Translations under genes and position numbers: made by a program | Source: Acanthamoeba sp. SK_2022b | Lineage: Eukaryota > Discosea > Longamoebia > Acanthamoebidae | Length of the DNA: 45,379 nt | Assembly: GCA_027943245.1 (NCBI GenBank) | Contig: JANDJZ010000375.1 | Coordinates: 1-45,379 of the forward strand | Direction: 5' to 3' | In this document: in pieces, positions 1-13,092 of the stretch | Layout of the letters: the number at the start of each line of letters is the position of its first letter | Numbering within the stretch: the stretch's first letter is position 1 | Notes under the pieces: generated by a model | What the model saw: the letters and a program-made list of their open reading frames with translations, nothing else | What the model was told of the DNA's origin: nothing | Databases searched by the model: none

Positions 1-1714
1 AGGCCGCTTGCTGCTCGGCGCCGGGCGGGCCGGGGCGCTGTGGACCTCTGGGCTGGTAGGGCCAGCCAGTCTCTGTGCGGTTCACCGCACAGACGCGCAC
101 GGGTTAGCAGGCGCGCAGGGTTGGGGCCAAGCAGGCGCCGGAGCAACAAGAGGCGAGAGAGAGAGAGAGAGAGCGCGCGCGCGGAGGCGAAGCGTGCGAC
201 TGCGGCGGGAGGGCCTCCATGGCAGGGTAGGGGCCGGGAGGCGAACCGTATCCGCCCAGTCGCCCGCGGCCGCCTGCAACAGAACGTGTGAGGACACTGT
301 CGAACTGCGCTGAGCAGGACGAGCCCCCACGCGTGGTTGGCGCTGCATACCGCCAAAGGCACCGTAGGCCGACGCTGAGGAGTCGGCCTTGGCGGCGGCG
401 GCGGCGGCGGCGGCGGCAGCTCGTTTGCGTTCTCTGTTCTCGCGTCGCTCGATTTCTCTGCGTTCCCGCTCCCTTTCGCGCTCGAGCTCGGCCTCTCTCC
501 GCTCGCGCTCGCGCTCTCTCCGCTCGGCGTCGCGTCGCTCGGCTTCCCTCCTCTCGCGCTCCCATTCGCGCCGTTCGCGCTCCTTGCGCTGCTCCTCCTC
601 CTTGCTCGCCTTGTGTCGCCGCAGCAGCGAAGCAAAGTCGTCGTCGTCGTCCACCGACGGCGGCGGCTCGTCCACGTCGGTGTAGCCCTTGTCCTTGCCC
701 TGGAAGCGGCCCCGACGGTGTTGCGGTTCTGGCGGCGCCCGCCTGGACTGCGACAGCGAGGGCGACGACAACTCTCGCGAACGCTCTCGCGTTGCACTGG
801 AGGCGGCGGCCCGTCGCAGAGAGAGAGAGAGAGAGAGAGTTCAATGAGCTCTTCTTGCTTATCGGAAACTGTGCTGCAGTCGTGCGCGCGTACCGTGTCG
901 CGTTGGGACTGAGCTCTGGCGTGCCTGTGCCAGTGGTCTTGGCTGCGTGTCCCGAGCTGTGGCCGCCCGCTGGCTCGTTCGGCGACTGCAGAGGCTGCGC
1001 GGGAGCACTATTGGCGCTACGCGGTTCTTCGTGCCTTTCTTCTGCTGGTACCTCTACGTTCGTGTTTGGCTCCACGTTCGTGGTGGCCGTGTGGGCTGCT
1101 TCCTCTGGTCGCTGCTCTTGCTGCCCGCTCCCTTGAGTGCCGCTATCCGAATCCCTCGATGCCACCCCGTTTGCTCGGGGCTCCTTCGCCTGAGATTCTG
1201 CTGCTACGCGTAGCTGGTGATTTGCGTCGTGGCTGGGCGATTGAGAACTATCTACTTCGATCACCTCGGTTGGAGCGTGAGATGGAAGAGCCCGCTTTTC
1301 CTGTTTGATGTCTTTCAGCAGAGCTCGCTCGTCCTGTTCATCTTCACTATCGTTTTGCTCTTGCTTGATGGCAACTTCACCGTTCGCAGCCGCTGTGGTG
1401 AGGGCAAGGGTGACAGCATCCAAGGATGTAGAAGTATCAAGCAGCGACGTGCTGGGGGCTGATAAGATGGTTGCCGGCTCGGAAGGCGAAGAGCTGGTCG
1501 ACACCGGGGCTGATGCTGCCCGAGGAAGAGAGGATTCCTTCGTGATGGCTTTCGTGGGGCCTGTTGGGCCGAGCTTCCGCATGCTCTGAAGGGCCATGGC
1601 TCGCAGTGCCTCAAGCGAAGATGGCAGTGCAAATGCAGCCTGCTTCGGTGGCACCACTTCCTCTTCGGGCAACTCCCCCTCCTCCAATTCGCCATCTTCA
1701 AGCTCCTTCTCCAT
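1..1714 (-). CDS. Acidic, Arg/Glu-rich low-complexity protein (partial, 3' end outside window)
   Basis: Multi-exon gene read leftwards. The start chosen is the ATG at 1714, opening MEKELEDGELEEGELPEEE; an in-frame reading further upstream has no ATG. Exon 1 runs 1714-894 and ends in phase 2 at a GTACGC donor. Exon 2 starts at 796 after CCAG and continues in frame through an Asp patch into a long Arg/Glu array (about 600-400) and a poly-Ala run. A further intron seems to end near 265 (TTGCAG), followed by Gly/Pro/Tyr-rich sequence. DGELEEGEL repeats and RE arrays are typical of nuclear RNA-processing proteins, but no folded domain is visible. The family is not recognised and a nuclear role is inference only. 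The 3' end lies beyond position 1. Confidence 0.6.
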
Positions 1715-1856
1715 CGTGTAGCCAAAGATTTGGCGATTATACCGCCTGCGGATGGCGTTCGACAACAAAAAAAGCCTGCACTTTTTTATTTTTATTTATA
1801 TCAATATAGTAAAAAAGCGGAAAATTGCTATTCAAAGCAACAAAAAAAGGGATCCG
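1715..1856. promoter_or_regulatory. Short divergent intergenic region (shared promoter)
   Basis: Only 142 bp separate the two outward-facing start codons at 1714 (-) and 1857 (+). The segment is markedly A/T rich (runs of T and A at 1780-1850) compared with the GC-rich flanking coding DNA. No clear TATA box position can be assigned, so co-regulation is inferred from the spacing alone. Confidence 0.4.
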
Positions 1857-2682
1857 ATGGATCGCTCTCGGTTGGTGTTCGTTTACGGAACCCTCAAGCG
1901 GGGCCACCACAACCACCACCAGATGACTCACCCACCAGGTAGGCCTAGCGCGGCTCTAGTGTCACGTCTTGTCATATTTTTATTTATATTTTTTTCCTCA
2001 GGTAGCGCGAGGTTCGTGTGTGGTGGAAGAACAAGGGAGGAGCTGCGGTTGGTTGTCGCGCCACCCTTCCGTTCGGTGTTCTTGCTGCCTCGGTCGCTCA
2101 AGACCTCGTCCCTGCTCACCTCCACTTCGCCAGCGTTGGAAGTATCTCGAAGCCATCGCGTAACAGGTTCGTCCCTACATTGTGGCCACAAGCTCGCATC
2201 CCACTGTTGTCTGTCCTGATCGAGCCAGTCTACACTGCGTAGGGGAGGTGTGGGCAGTCGACGAGGAGATGCTGGAGAAGCTGGACGTCTTTGAGGGTTG
2301 CCCCACGTACTACGAGGTACCGACCTGCGTCGTTGCAATGAGCAAAGGAGCAGCCCGGGGGCTCATGGATGATGGTGCTGCTTCTCCTCTGCAAGCGCCT
2401 GGCCACGGAGGTCGAACGGTTGGAGGAACCGGGAGCAAAGGGCACCGGCCAGTACATCGAATGCTTCGCATACTACAAGAAGACCATCGAGTCCTTCCTC
2501 GACGAGCTGGTGGCGATCCCCGAGTATCACCCAGGTGCGTGAGCGCAGGAGCACATGCCAAGCTCACCTGCGATGTTGTGCACCGGTTGACGACTTTGGC
2601 CTCTGCAGATCCGCTCTACGTGCCGCCAGAGAAGAGGCCAGCGGACTGGAAGAAGTACTACATTTCCCGAGAGGCACCATGA
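1857..2682 (+). CDS. Gamma-glutamylcyclotransferase-like (AIG2/GGACT fold) protein
   Basis: The N-terminus MDRSRLVFVYGTLKRG carries the family signature VYGTLKRG, which forms the substrate-binding loop. Downstream GEVWAVDEEMLEKLDVFEGCP matches the second signature, with the catalytic Glu in FEGCP. Exon 1 is 1857-1938; exon 2 begins at 2002 (GSARFVCGGRT). A later exon ends at 2316, then 2396-2534 and 2609-2682 join in phase to end DPLYVPP...ISREAP. The junctions around 2090-2240 are not resolved. Family members cleave gamma-glutamyl amides or glutathione-derived peptides to 5-oxoproline in the cytosol. Which substrate applies cannot be told here. The gene is divergent from the acidic gene on its left and convergent with the zinc-finger gene on its right (107 bp between stops). 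Confidence 0.85.
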
Positions 2683-2789
2683 TCTCCTACTCCATCATCT
2701 TCTTCACCAACTTCAATCTGTACATGAGCATGTCACCACACGCGGGACGTGATACGCCTGGTGAAGAAGGGCTCTGGGTTTGTAGGTGT

Positions 2790-3387
2790 CTATACAAAGG
2801 CGCCGCCCAACTTCATGAGCGTCGCCATCACGTTGGCGGACACCGGCATGTCCCTCTTTTCACTGTCCACTGCACGAGTGCGATGAAGGAAAGGTGTGAG
2901 CAAAGACGCGAGGCCAGCGCGAGCGGCCACAATTGGCCGTAATGGAAAGAGGAAGAGAAGCCACACACCCTTTCTGCTGTGGTTTCTCTTGTGTCTCTCG
3001 CTCTCTCGGTGCCGCAGGTATTCCTCTTCCGTGTTGTGCTGCGTGAGGCACAGCTTGCACTCGAAGCACCCCCTACATGGGCGCGGCCCATTGAGTGGGA
3101 CGGCATGCTTGCTTGTGGTGTGCAAGGAGTACGTACAGTTCAGGCTCTTGCTGGAGGTACGGATCCTATTTACCGAAGTTGAGTTCACGATGAAGCTTAA
3201 TGCCATCAGGTGGGCGTGGAGAACAACGTACCTTCTCTATGAGAGGTTGCTCATCGCTGTCCGTTGATGCCAGATGCTCTCTGTAATCCTCCTGGCTCTG
3301 CAATAACGCGACATTTGTAAGTCTGGTTCCCACGAAAGCAGGAAGGGGTGGTACCCCTGCCAAAGATCCTCTACGACGTACGGACAT
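2790..3387 (-). CDS. Small C2H2 (U1/SF3A2-type) zinc-finger protein
   Basis: A four-exon model fits exactly: 3387-3232, 3150-3137 (a 14-nt micro-exon), 3072-2969 and 2869-2790. All junctions are GT-AG, phases match, and the total is 354 nt (117 residues plus stop). Exon 3 encodes FECKLCLTQHNTEEEYLRHR followed by ESERHKRN, a C-x2-C-x12-H-x5-H finger close to the matrin/U1-type finger of splicing factor SF3A2. The rest of SF3A2 is absent, so this is not that protein. The N-terminus (MSVRRRGSLAG) is basic. RNA or spliceosome binding is inference. The start could lie further upstream, and the micro-exon is the weakest part of the model. Confidence 0.6.
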
Positions 3388-4008
3388 GTTCGTTCAATGT
3401 GGTTTAGCCAAGAAATTGGCAACCAGGACAGGTCATGTTTGGGCTGAGATTTGATCTCATCTTTCCCTAGGAGATCTAAACTCGAGCGAAAAGTGAGGGA
3501 GAAGTATGAAAAACACCAACGCCATCTGGTGGGTGGGGTCACATGAGATAACTCTGGATCTGTGATCCAGGCTCACAACACCAGCTTTTGTGCTTGTGGC
3601 AATGTATGTAGACTTTGGGATGCTGATTGGCTGCTCAGTAGCCCCTTGCCTAGTACAAAGCTTGATGACATTCTGTTGATAGATTGCAGCTGTGGTGCCA
3701 GGATGACCAAGCTGATCTTCATCAACACTGATGCTTGAGCAGAAAATGCATTGTTTGTTTAAACTTGTTGCAGTTTGTGTTATCAAACCACTCAAGCAAA
3801 GAAGAGGAACTGGGGAAACAGGCATGAGTAGTAGGTTTGTGCTCCTGTGGCATTGTTTTATTGCTTGAAAATCATCACCAACCTTGGCTCAAAACACACC
3901 AGCAGTGGCCAGAACTCCATTGCAGTTGGAATAGCCGCCATTTTCGGTTCTGGAAAACTTTCATTTTCTTTGTGTGGTAAATTAAAAGCTTCACCCTCGC
4001 CCGACAAG
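3388..4008. other. Intergenic segment, no gene recognised
   Basis: About 620 bp of lower-GC sequence between the head-to-head zinc-finger and secreted-protein genes. Open frames here are short, have mixed codon use and match no family I recognise. It probably holds the two promoters and 5' leaders. Confidence 0.4.
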
Positions 4009-4849
4009 ATGGAGACCGCGCGAGCCTTGCTACTCGCGCTGCTGGGTGTTGTAGTTCTATTGGCCCTTGTTTCCACAACCAGGGCAAAGTCCTCCAGCTC
4101 TAGTGCCTCTCTACCTGGCAGCGACTGCTCTTTTTGTGGCAACTGTAGCAACCACAACACCGTACTCCCCCCCCCCACGCAGAGGGTCGCCCCTCCACCT
4201 TGAGGGACTTGTGAGTGCTAACTCACGCGCCAGTGCGTACCGAGCAATTGTGGCGGGTGCCCTACATTGCTGGCGGCATCGCAAGCGTCGAGGGCCCTGA
4301 TCATGAAGGTCAACTGGACGAGACACGACTACGCTTGGGGCTTCCAGGGCGAAGTGCTCCATATGTACACCGTACGCAACTGTCTTCAACTCCCTCGCAT
4401 TATTGGCTTCTCACGCTCTCACACACTCTCGTAAACAGGGCTCCAACACTCAGCGAGCGGTGGGCGTGCCGCCTCAGAACACCAACAGCCCCTGCTTCAC
4501 CACATGGCTTATTGGGCAGTATGTCTCTCCACGAGGATATCTGGTTCGCGTTGCGTGTAGTTCGGGAGGGCTCACATTTGTGTGTGTCCGCGGCGCAGAC
4601 CCTACATTGTGGCGATGGTGTACACCGGCCTGACCCCGCCGGTCACGTTCCAGCCGAGCCGCCCGGACGCCCCCGAGTGCTTCTTCATCTCCCTCGATCA
4701 GTGCCAGTACTTTAAACTCGAATCGTATGCACCCCTCCCTCTCCACAACCACAAGCACTTACACCTTCGGTAGGTACTCAATGGTTCTTGTTCTGTACAT
4801 GTGTAGGATGCTTACTCCCGCCGAGCAGAAGATCCTGAGTCAGTACTGA
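4009..4849 (+). CDS. Small secreted cysteine-containing protein, unknown function
   Basis: A five-exon model fits perfectly in phase: 4009-4161, 4234-4371, 4439-4518, 4599-4724 and 4807-4849, giving 179 residues. METARALLLALLGVVVLLAL is a clear signal peptide, followed by a Ser-rich stretch. A Cys cluster follows (SDCSFCGNC, CVPSNCGGC), then a segment with NWTRHDYAWGFQGEV and a C-terminal half with PYIVAMVYTGLTPP and ECFFISLDQCQYF. Several Asn-X-Ser/Thr sites support passage through the secretory pathway. The intron before exon 2 has a likely branch point (GCTAAC). I do not recognise the family. An extracellular or cyst-wall role is possible but unsupported. Confidence 0.75.
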
Positions 4850-5034
4850 GTCAGCGGCTTGGATGTAGGACAGTGGTCAGCCAGTATCACTTTATTCATT
4901 TTGTAACAAGTTTCCTTTTTCTGTTTTGGTCTAAAGGCTTCTCTACTCGAAAAGGTCTTCTTGTTGTCCACCCTCCCACACGCCACCACGCCAACAAGTG
5001 AGCTGCAGAGGGAGGCGATCCTAGAGAACGAGCC

Positions 5035-5139
5035 ATGGGTTGTAAGCTCGCCACTTTTATGGCCCTAGCGTGTTTGTTGGTTGGCGTAGCGCTGTTTTGC
5101 AACCGTTATGCCTCGGTGTCCTCCTATGCGGCTGACTGA
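5035..5139 (+). CDS. Possible 34-residue membrane micro-protein
   Basis: The ORF MGCKLATFMALACLLVGVAL... has a good start context (GAGCCATGG). It is mostly one hydrophobic segment with a short polar tail (CNRYASVSSYAAD). It lies in the otherwise empty 4850-5451 gap between the secreted-protein gene and the porphobilinogen synthase gene. It could equally be a first exon or a chance ORF. Apart from it I see no gene in this 600-bp gap. Confidence 0.25.
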   Translation: MGCKLATFMALACLLVGVALFCNRYASVSSYAAD

Positions 5140-5451
5140 CTCCTTTGGCCCAGCAACTCAATCATTCATGGTGCTGACTGCAGCGATCTAGGCCTGAACC
5201 CCGTGCCAGGGCCGTCTTCCCTGCCGACTGTTGAGGAGGCCACCGCTCAACTTCGTGCTCAGGCCGAGAACATTTGGGGTCAGATCGGGCGAGTCCCGCA
5301 AGGCCATCGCCAGGCCAGTCGTTGATGACACCTTCAGCCGCTCTCCTCCTCGCCACGTGAGCTCTGTACAAACTGGTAAATAAGAAACAAAATGCAACAA
5401 AAATAAATAAAAAAATCATTCTCCTCGTCCGCAGCACTCAGACAAGGCAAG

Positions 5452-7130
<1,679 letters not shown>

Positions 7131-7131
7131 T

Positions 7132-7137
7132 AATAAA
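7132..7137 (+). terminator. AATAAA poly(A) signal of the porphobilinogen synthase gene
   Basis: Canonical AATAAA 81 nt after the stop codon at 7051 and 153 nt before the 14-3-3 start. A tandem gene follows, so cleavage must occur within this short interval. Confidence 0.5.
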
Positions 7138-7290
7138 TGCTCGCTGCTCCGCAACCGCTCGTGGTTGTCCCTTTATTTCTTGCGTTGTTGCCTTTCTCTT
7201 TGCCTCCTCTCTCACGCCACGACGCACACACCGTTTGACCTTGCGCACCACATCCAAACTAAAACACCAAGTACTACCCGCATTTAAGAC

Positions 7291-8534
7291 ATGACTACTG
7301 AACGCGAGGCCAACATCTACGAAGCCAAGCTCGCCGAGCAGGCTGAGCGCTACGACGAGATGGTGGCGGCCATCAAGAAGGTCGCTGCCTCGCTCAAGAC
7401 CGGTGAGGGTCTGTCGGTCGAGGAGCGCAACATCTTCAGCGTCGCCTACAAGAACGTCATCGGTTCGCGCAGGGCCACCTGGCGCATCGTCTCGTCCATC
7501 CTCAAGAAGGAGGAGGACCGACCGGAAAAGATCGAGATGAGGATCAAGCACGCTCGCGCTCTTGCCCAGAAGGTTGAGGGCGAGATGAACTCTATCTGCA
7601 ACGACTGCCTCAAGGTCATCGACGACCACCTCCTGCCCTCGGCCGCCTCCGACGCCGAGAGCAAGACCTTCTATTACAAGATGTACGTTAACTTTTCCCC
7701 TGGCCTTGTGTCAAGATTTGTTAGTTTGGGGCGTGGCGCGTCTTCGCTTTTCGTTCTTTGTTCGTTTTTTTTCCCGTTCACTGCCGTTCTTGTGTCTCGA
7801 CAAGGAGAGAGGTCGATGGACATGGGTGCTCTAGTCTCTTTATCTTGTCTTAGTGCCTAACCACGTTCAGAGCAACGTTATCGTTGTGTGGGGTTGTCAA
7901 CGATCCAAGGAGCCCAGTTATGAGATATTTTGATAATTTGCCTAGTCAGTGAAAATTCCGTCACTTTATCGCGCGTATCCGTGTGTCCTGTGATTGGTTG
8001 CTAATATAATTATTCCTTTAATAATGCAGGAAGGGTGACTACCACCGGTACATGGCCGAGTACTCGTCTGGCGACTCTCGCCAGAAGGCCGCCGAGGCCT
8101 CCCTCCAGTCCTACCAGTCCGCCGCCGACGTCGCTAAGGGTATGCACGCTTCGCTTTTTGTTGTCGTCTTCGCTCTTTTTTTCTGCTCTTTTTAATTAAA
8201 TTATATTTAATATTAATTTTACTTTCTTTGACTTACCGATCGTTAATACACAGAGCTCCCCTCGACGCACCCCATCCGTCTCGGCCTGGCCCTCAACTTC
8301 TCCGTGTTCTACTACGAGATCCTGTCGTCGCCCGAGAAGGCGTGCCAGATCGCCAAGCAGGCGTTCGACGAGGCCATCAACCACCTCGACGGCATCGGCG
8401 AGGAGGAGTACAAGGACGCGACGCTCATCATGCAGCTCATCAGGGACAACCTCACGCTCTGGACTTCTGATATGCAGGAGGGAGACGAAGACGACGACGA
8501 AGAAGGCCAGGAGAAGAAGGAGGAGCAGGATTAA
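7291..8534 (+). CDS. 14-3-3 protein
   Basis: Phosphoserine/threonine-binding dimeric adaptor. Exons are 7291-7682, 8030-8139 and 8254-8534, with phases matching at both junctions. Family signatures are visible: [21 protein letters not shown], the [10 protein letters not shown] helix, [14 protein letters not shown] and [15 protein letters not shown]. The phosphopeptide-binding Lys and Arg residues ([10 protein letters not shown] and GDYHRYMAE) are present. The C-terminal tail after LTLWTSD is acidic ([10 protein letters not shown]), as in most 14-3-3s. Length (about 260 residues) is normal. It follows the porphobilinogen synthase gene in tandem. No isoform can be assigned. Confidence 0.97.
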
Positions 8535-8768
8535 GCTGTTGCCTGCCTCTGGGTGAGAGGGAAGGGAGAGTAAGAGAGGGAGAACGAGTGATGAATAGGC
8601 GTGGGCCTCTTCAAACGTTGTGGGATTGTAAAACAAAAAACATTACAAAAATTGAACAACAAAATCTCTCGAGATACGATTGCAGCAATTTGATCCTATT
8701 TTCGGATGAAATAATATCAAAAATAATTTCAAAAAACACAAAAAATAGAGCCGTTGGCGTGGAGGAAG

Positions 8769-10526
8769 ATGGGGAAGGAGGGAAAGCGAAGCGAAGAGCG
8801 AAAGATGAAGAAAGAGCGAAAGGAGCGCGAAAGAGAAGAGAAGCGGCTGTCCCACCAACGACCCCCGAGCGAAGGCGGCTACCCCGTCTCCGATCTTGCA
8901 GACTCATCCTCGGGGATGACAGATCAGGTTCCCCCGCTCTCCTTCGGCAGCCACGGCGCTGTCGATCCAGACTTGGGGATGGACAGCACCAAGTCGCCGT
9001 CGTCCTTCCTGCTGGACCAGATGACGACCATGCTGGCCCTCATGGACGGCCACCACCAACACGAAGTCGCCCGCCTCTCCCCCGCGGGCCTCCTTGACAC
9101 GCTCACTCGCGTAACCTCCCTGCTTTCGTTTCATTTTAATATATATTCTATTACAATAAATCATTTTATTTTTGTGTAATAAATAATAATAAATAAATTG
9201 AAGAATTATTGACACAATATTTCTTTTTCGTGTTTTACGTGGCCAGATCGAAGAGAACGACCCGCGGGTGACGTCGTTCGATGGCCAGGACTACCGCCAC
9301 TGCCTCACGACCGAGCTCTACGAGCGCCTGTTCCTCGCCCTCGAGAAGAACCGCTGCCTCGCCACCCTCAGGCTCACCCACCTCGACCTCGAGGACGGCC
9401 ACCTCGAGTTCCTCGCCGAGTCCCTCCAGGTCCTTCCGCCAACCCCCCTATTCTACCGCGCGCACGTGTTGACACGTGTGTGCGTGTGCCTGCAGATCAA
9501 CACGTCGGTCACGTTGCTCGATCTGTCGTGGAACCACTTCACGGACGAGGGCGTGCTGCGACTGCTGGAGGCGCTCGAGGGCTCGCTCGGCAACAAGTCG
9601 CTGCACGACGTCTACCTCTTTGGCAACTCGGAGCCGATCCACCCCAAGCTCGCGCGCGAGATCCACAAGTACCTGCGCCGCAACAAGACGGCCAAGGCCA
9701 AGCGCGGCGGGCGCAGCGGCACGGTCTACGTCCCAATGCCCGTGATGGCCCCCGCGTCCTCGGCTGCCACGTCACCAGCGGCGATGCTGACGTCATCATC
9801 GCATTCCTCGCATTCCTCTCCATCGTCTTCGCCGGCGTCCTACTCGCCGCACTCGTCGACGTCGGCGGTCGCGCTGGCCGGCTCGTTTCCGGGCGGCGCG
9901 ACGGCGAGCGTCGGAGTTAAGGACAAGCGGTCGTCGCTGCCCGTGAGCGAGAAGGAGAAGGAGCGGCTGCGGCGGCTCGAGGACGAGCTCAGCGTCATGG
10001 CCCGCGAGATGAAGGAGAGCAAACGCGAGAAGAAGGCGCTCAAGGAGCTCAACGAGCTGCTCAAGCAGAAGATCACCGACCTCGTCGCCACGACGGCGTT
10101 GGCCTCGACCTCCTCGGCGTCGTCGTCGTCCGCCTCTATGTCGACGCCGCCGGCGTCGCCGTCCGCCTCCGGCGCCTCGTTCCCGCCGTTCGGGCTGCCG
10201 CTGCCCACCGTCGCCGGCGGAGACATCAAAGACGCCGCGCGGCGGTCACGCGAAGTCGAAAAAGAGGAAAAGGCCAACCGCAAGGTACGACACGACACGA
10301 CACGACACGACTGCTTGAGAACGCTGGTGACGTGCGAGATGGTCACGTCCAGGCCGAGAAGGCGGCGCAGAAGCGGGCCAAGCGCAACTCGGCGTCGCAG
10401 CCTGCCGGAGCGGCGGCCAATCAGGCAACGGGCACGCCCAAGAGGAGTCCCCGCGGCGTCAAGACGTTCTTCGCCTCCCTCGGCTCCTCCGATGCCAACG
10501 TCTCCACTCGTACGCCTGCGCGCGCG

Positions 10527-10601
<75 letters not shown>

Positions 10602-11563
10602 GTGTGTCCAATCTGACACGCACGCAGAGAAAGGACGCGAGCGGGCGCAGTCCCTTTCGTTCGACGAGCCGCCGGCGGCCCCGGGCTCGCCGTCGCAGAC
10701 GATCGTCAATCCGCTGTCCTCCGACCGGACGCTCGGGGCGTCGCACCTCTACGGCATGGCCTCGGTGTCGGCCCTCGGCTCGCTCGTCTCCGCGCGTGCT
10801 GGCGGTGGGGGCAACATCGTGGCCAAGAACGCGGGCAGAGGGATGGGCGGCGAAGGAGGAGGAGGCCAGGGCGGAGCCAAAAAGAAGGCGGTCATTGGTC
10901 GGTGCATCAGGCAGGTCAATATCGGCGGCGGCACGGCGTTGGCCAAGGTCAACTCCGATCAGGAGAACGAAAGCGAAGAGCAACAGACAACGAAGGCGAC
11001 GAAAAGAGACAAGAAAAGCAAGCAGTCGACGAAAAAGAAAATGAACGAAAGCGAAGACGAAAGCGAAAGCGACGGAGGGAGAGGCGACGATGAGGAAGAT
11101 GACGTCTACTGCAGCGCGTACGAGTGCCTGCTCGATGGGTGGGGCTGCCACATGCGAGAGCTCACCGTGCCCATCGCCCTGCTGTCCAACACCATCCACT
11201 CCATCTCGTCGCCGCCCACGTCGCCCACGGCCAAGAGCGCCGAGGCCCGCCGCGCCGCCGTCCGCCTCACCAAACGCGGACTCAATGTCTCCGTCAATGC
11301 TCTCGGTTCGCACACGCACACGCACACGCACGCGCAGGCGCAGGCGCAGGCGCACACATACACGCAAGGTCTCACAGAGAAACCAATGGCAGATGAGTTG
11401 GAGAAGGAGATCATCAAGCTGGAGCAGCTGCCGGCGCACGACAATCTCGTTCGCTACATGTGGCACGAACGCTGCGGGCCACACTTTGACACGCTACGCG
11501 TCTACGTCACTCGGTACGCGCGAAGAGTCTTGCGTTTGCGCCACACACACACACGCACGCACG

Positions 11564-11635
<72 letters not shown>

Positions 11636-13092
11636 CACACACACACACACGCACGCACACAACACGCGCGTGTGTGTTCTCTCACATGCTACGGCCACGA
11701 GCAGACAGGAGACCTCGCTGGGCCAATTCCTGCGCGAGCGGCGGAAGAGGCGAGACCTGCTGAGCGAGTGGGAGGTCATCCAGCTGGCCAACCAGATCCA
11801 CGCCGCGGTCCACTTCCTCCACTCACACGCCATCATCCACCGAGGTACCCCCCCCCATTTCGCTTCACACTCTGCTCGGCGTTCGCTCTCACACACTTTT
11901 GCGTATGTCGCCCGTGTGCGTATGTGCGTGTGCGTGTGCGCGTGCGCGTGCGCGTGCGTGTGCGTGTGCGTGTGCGTATGTGCGTGTGCGTGTGCAACGC
12001 GTGTCCAGATCTGCGATTGGATAACATTTATTTGTGGGGCGAGGCCTCGGACGGCCACGTCGTGGTGGGCGGGTTCGACCGCATGGACTCGGTCGCCGCC
12101 AGTACGCCTTCACCATCGCCCCTCTCTCCCGCCAAAGAGCTCACCATTTATTATTATTTTTTATTTATTATTATTGTTTTAATTAACCACTTTTATTGCT
12201 TCATTTCGTAGGCACCTACGAAATCAAGAACCCGGGTTCGTCGAACGCCATCTTCCGCGCTCCCCACTTTCTGGTACCGCCTTCTTGTTGAGTGATCTAC
12301 GTACTTTTATTTTTGTTGTTTATTTATTTGTTTATTTGTTTATTTATTCTTATTGGTTGCAACGCATTAGGCGCCCGAGCTGTTGAATGCCGGGCCCGAT
12401 GCGCCGCTCCCCTACACCACCCAATCCGACGGTACCCGCGCTGCCTCTCCCCATGCACGCATCACATCACATCACCTCTCACGTGTCCCATCGCGATGCG
12501 CAGTGTGGGCGTTCGGGATGGTCCTCTACTCGCTGTTGACCCTTCGCGTTCCCTTTGACGGCATGACGGCCACGTAGCCCTCTCCCTCCCTCGTCTTTCA
12601 TTCGCAGCGTGTCCCCGTTCACACACACGCGCGCGGTGTTTGTTTCACGTCGACAGGCAAGTTAAGGAGGCGGTGCTGGCCGGCCAGCGCCCGGAGCTAA
12701 AATCCAAGGACCTGCTCGAGGCCGACAACAAGAGCATCGGAGTTGGCGCCGCCGCCGCCGCCGTGTCTCCCTCGTCGCCTTCGAAGGCCGACGTGAGCAG
12801 CCCCAGGCGGGCGCGCTCGCCCCGGAAGAAGGGCAAGGGCAAGGAGGGCGACCCTTCGAAGGGCCAGGCCGGCGGGCAAGCGGACGGCGGTGGCGGTGGC
12901 GAGAGCGGCGCGGCGAAGGACAGGGGGGCCGGCGACGAGGAGGAGAAGCGGAGGAACGGCGAGAGGGCCAAGGCGCTGATGCGGTACGCCAAGCTGCAGG
13001 ACCTGGTGCGCAACATGACCGCGCAAGAGCCGACCAGGCGGCCCACGCTCGACAAGGTCAAGCTCTACCTCTTCCTCTGCGAAAGCATGTGA
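8769..13092 (+). CDS. LRR plus protein kinase-like protein, probable pseudokinase
   Basis: Twelve exons join in phase: 8769-9110, 9247-9429, 9496-10284, 10353-10509, 10628-11305, 11369-11513, 11705-11844, 12009-12101, 12212-12273, 12371-12431, about 12505-12573 and 12657-13092. The first ATG (8769) opens a Lys/Glu-rich segment. Exons 2-3 encode two or three leucine-rich repeats (LATLRLTHLDLEDG, VTLLDLSWNHFTDEG). A Ser-rich/coiled-coil linker follows, then a kinase fold: YECLLDGWGCHMREL (beta-3), helix C ELEKEIIKLEQL, IIHRDLRLDN (catalytic loop), VVVGGFDRMDS (DFG position), APELL and VWAFGMVLYSLL. The beta-3 Lys appears to be Arg (codon 11155-11157) and DFG reads GFD, while HRD is intact. A basic/acidic insert with AAAAV and RSPRKKGKGK interrupts the C-lobe. 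Loss of catalysis is inference. Confidence 0.88.
10510..10627 (+). repeat. Intron with (GT)n microsatellite
   Basis: Intron 4 of the kinase-like gene. It begins GTACGC and is filled by an uninterrupted GT run at about 10529-10600 before the CGCAG acceptor. Confidence 0.9.
11514..11704 (+). repeat. Intron with (CA)n/(GCAC)n microsatellite
   Basis: Intron 6 of the kinase-like gene contains alternating CA and GCAC units from about 11541 to 11660. The next intron (11845-12008) carries a (GCGTGT) hexanucleotide-type tract at about 11910-11997, so sense-strand CA and GT repeats occur in adjacent introns. Confidence 0.9.

Noticed and set aside
104..1768. Single 554-residue minus-strand ORF
   Set aside because: It reads through an intron (893-797) into a frame lacking the Arg/Glu protein pattern, and its nominal start is not ATG; the spliced model from 1714 is better.
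2728..2883. Plus-strand frame reading DVIRLVKKGSGFVGVYTKAP and onwards
   Set aside because: Looks protein-like but is antisense to the last exon of the phase-consistent zinc-finger gene and has no start or splice partners of its own.
10529..10611. Long open frames encoding poly-(Val-Cys) or poly-(Thr-His)
   Set aside because: These and similar frames near 6120, 11560, 18000, 19360, 21600-22020, 22430, 22740, 33490 and 39270 are translations of CA/GT microsatellites, which are open in several frames by chance; they lie in introns.
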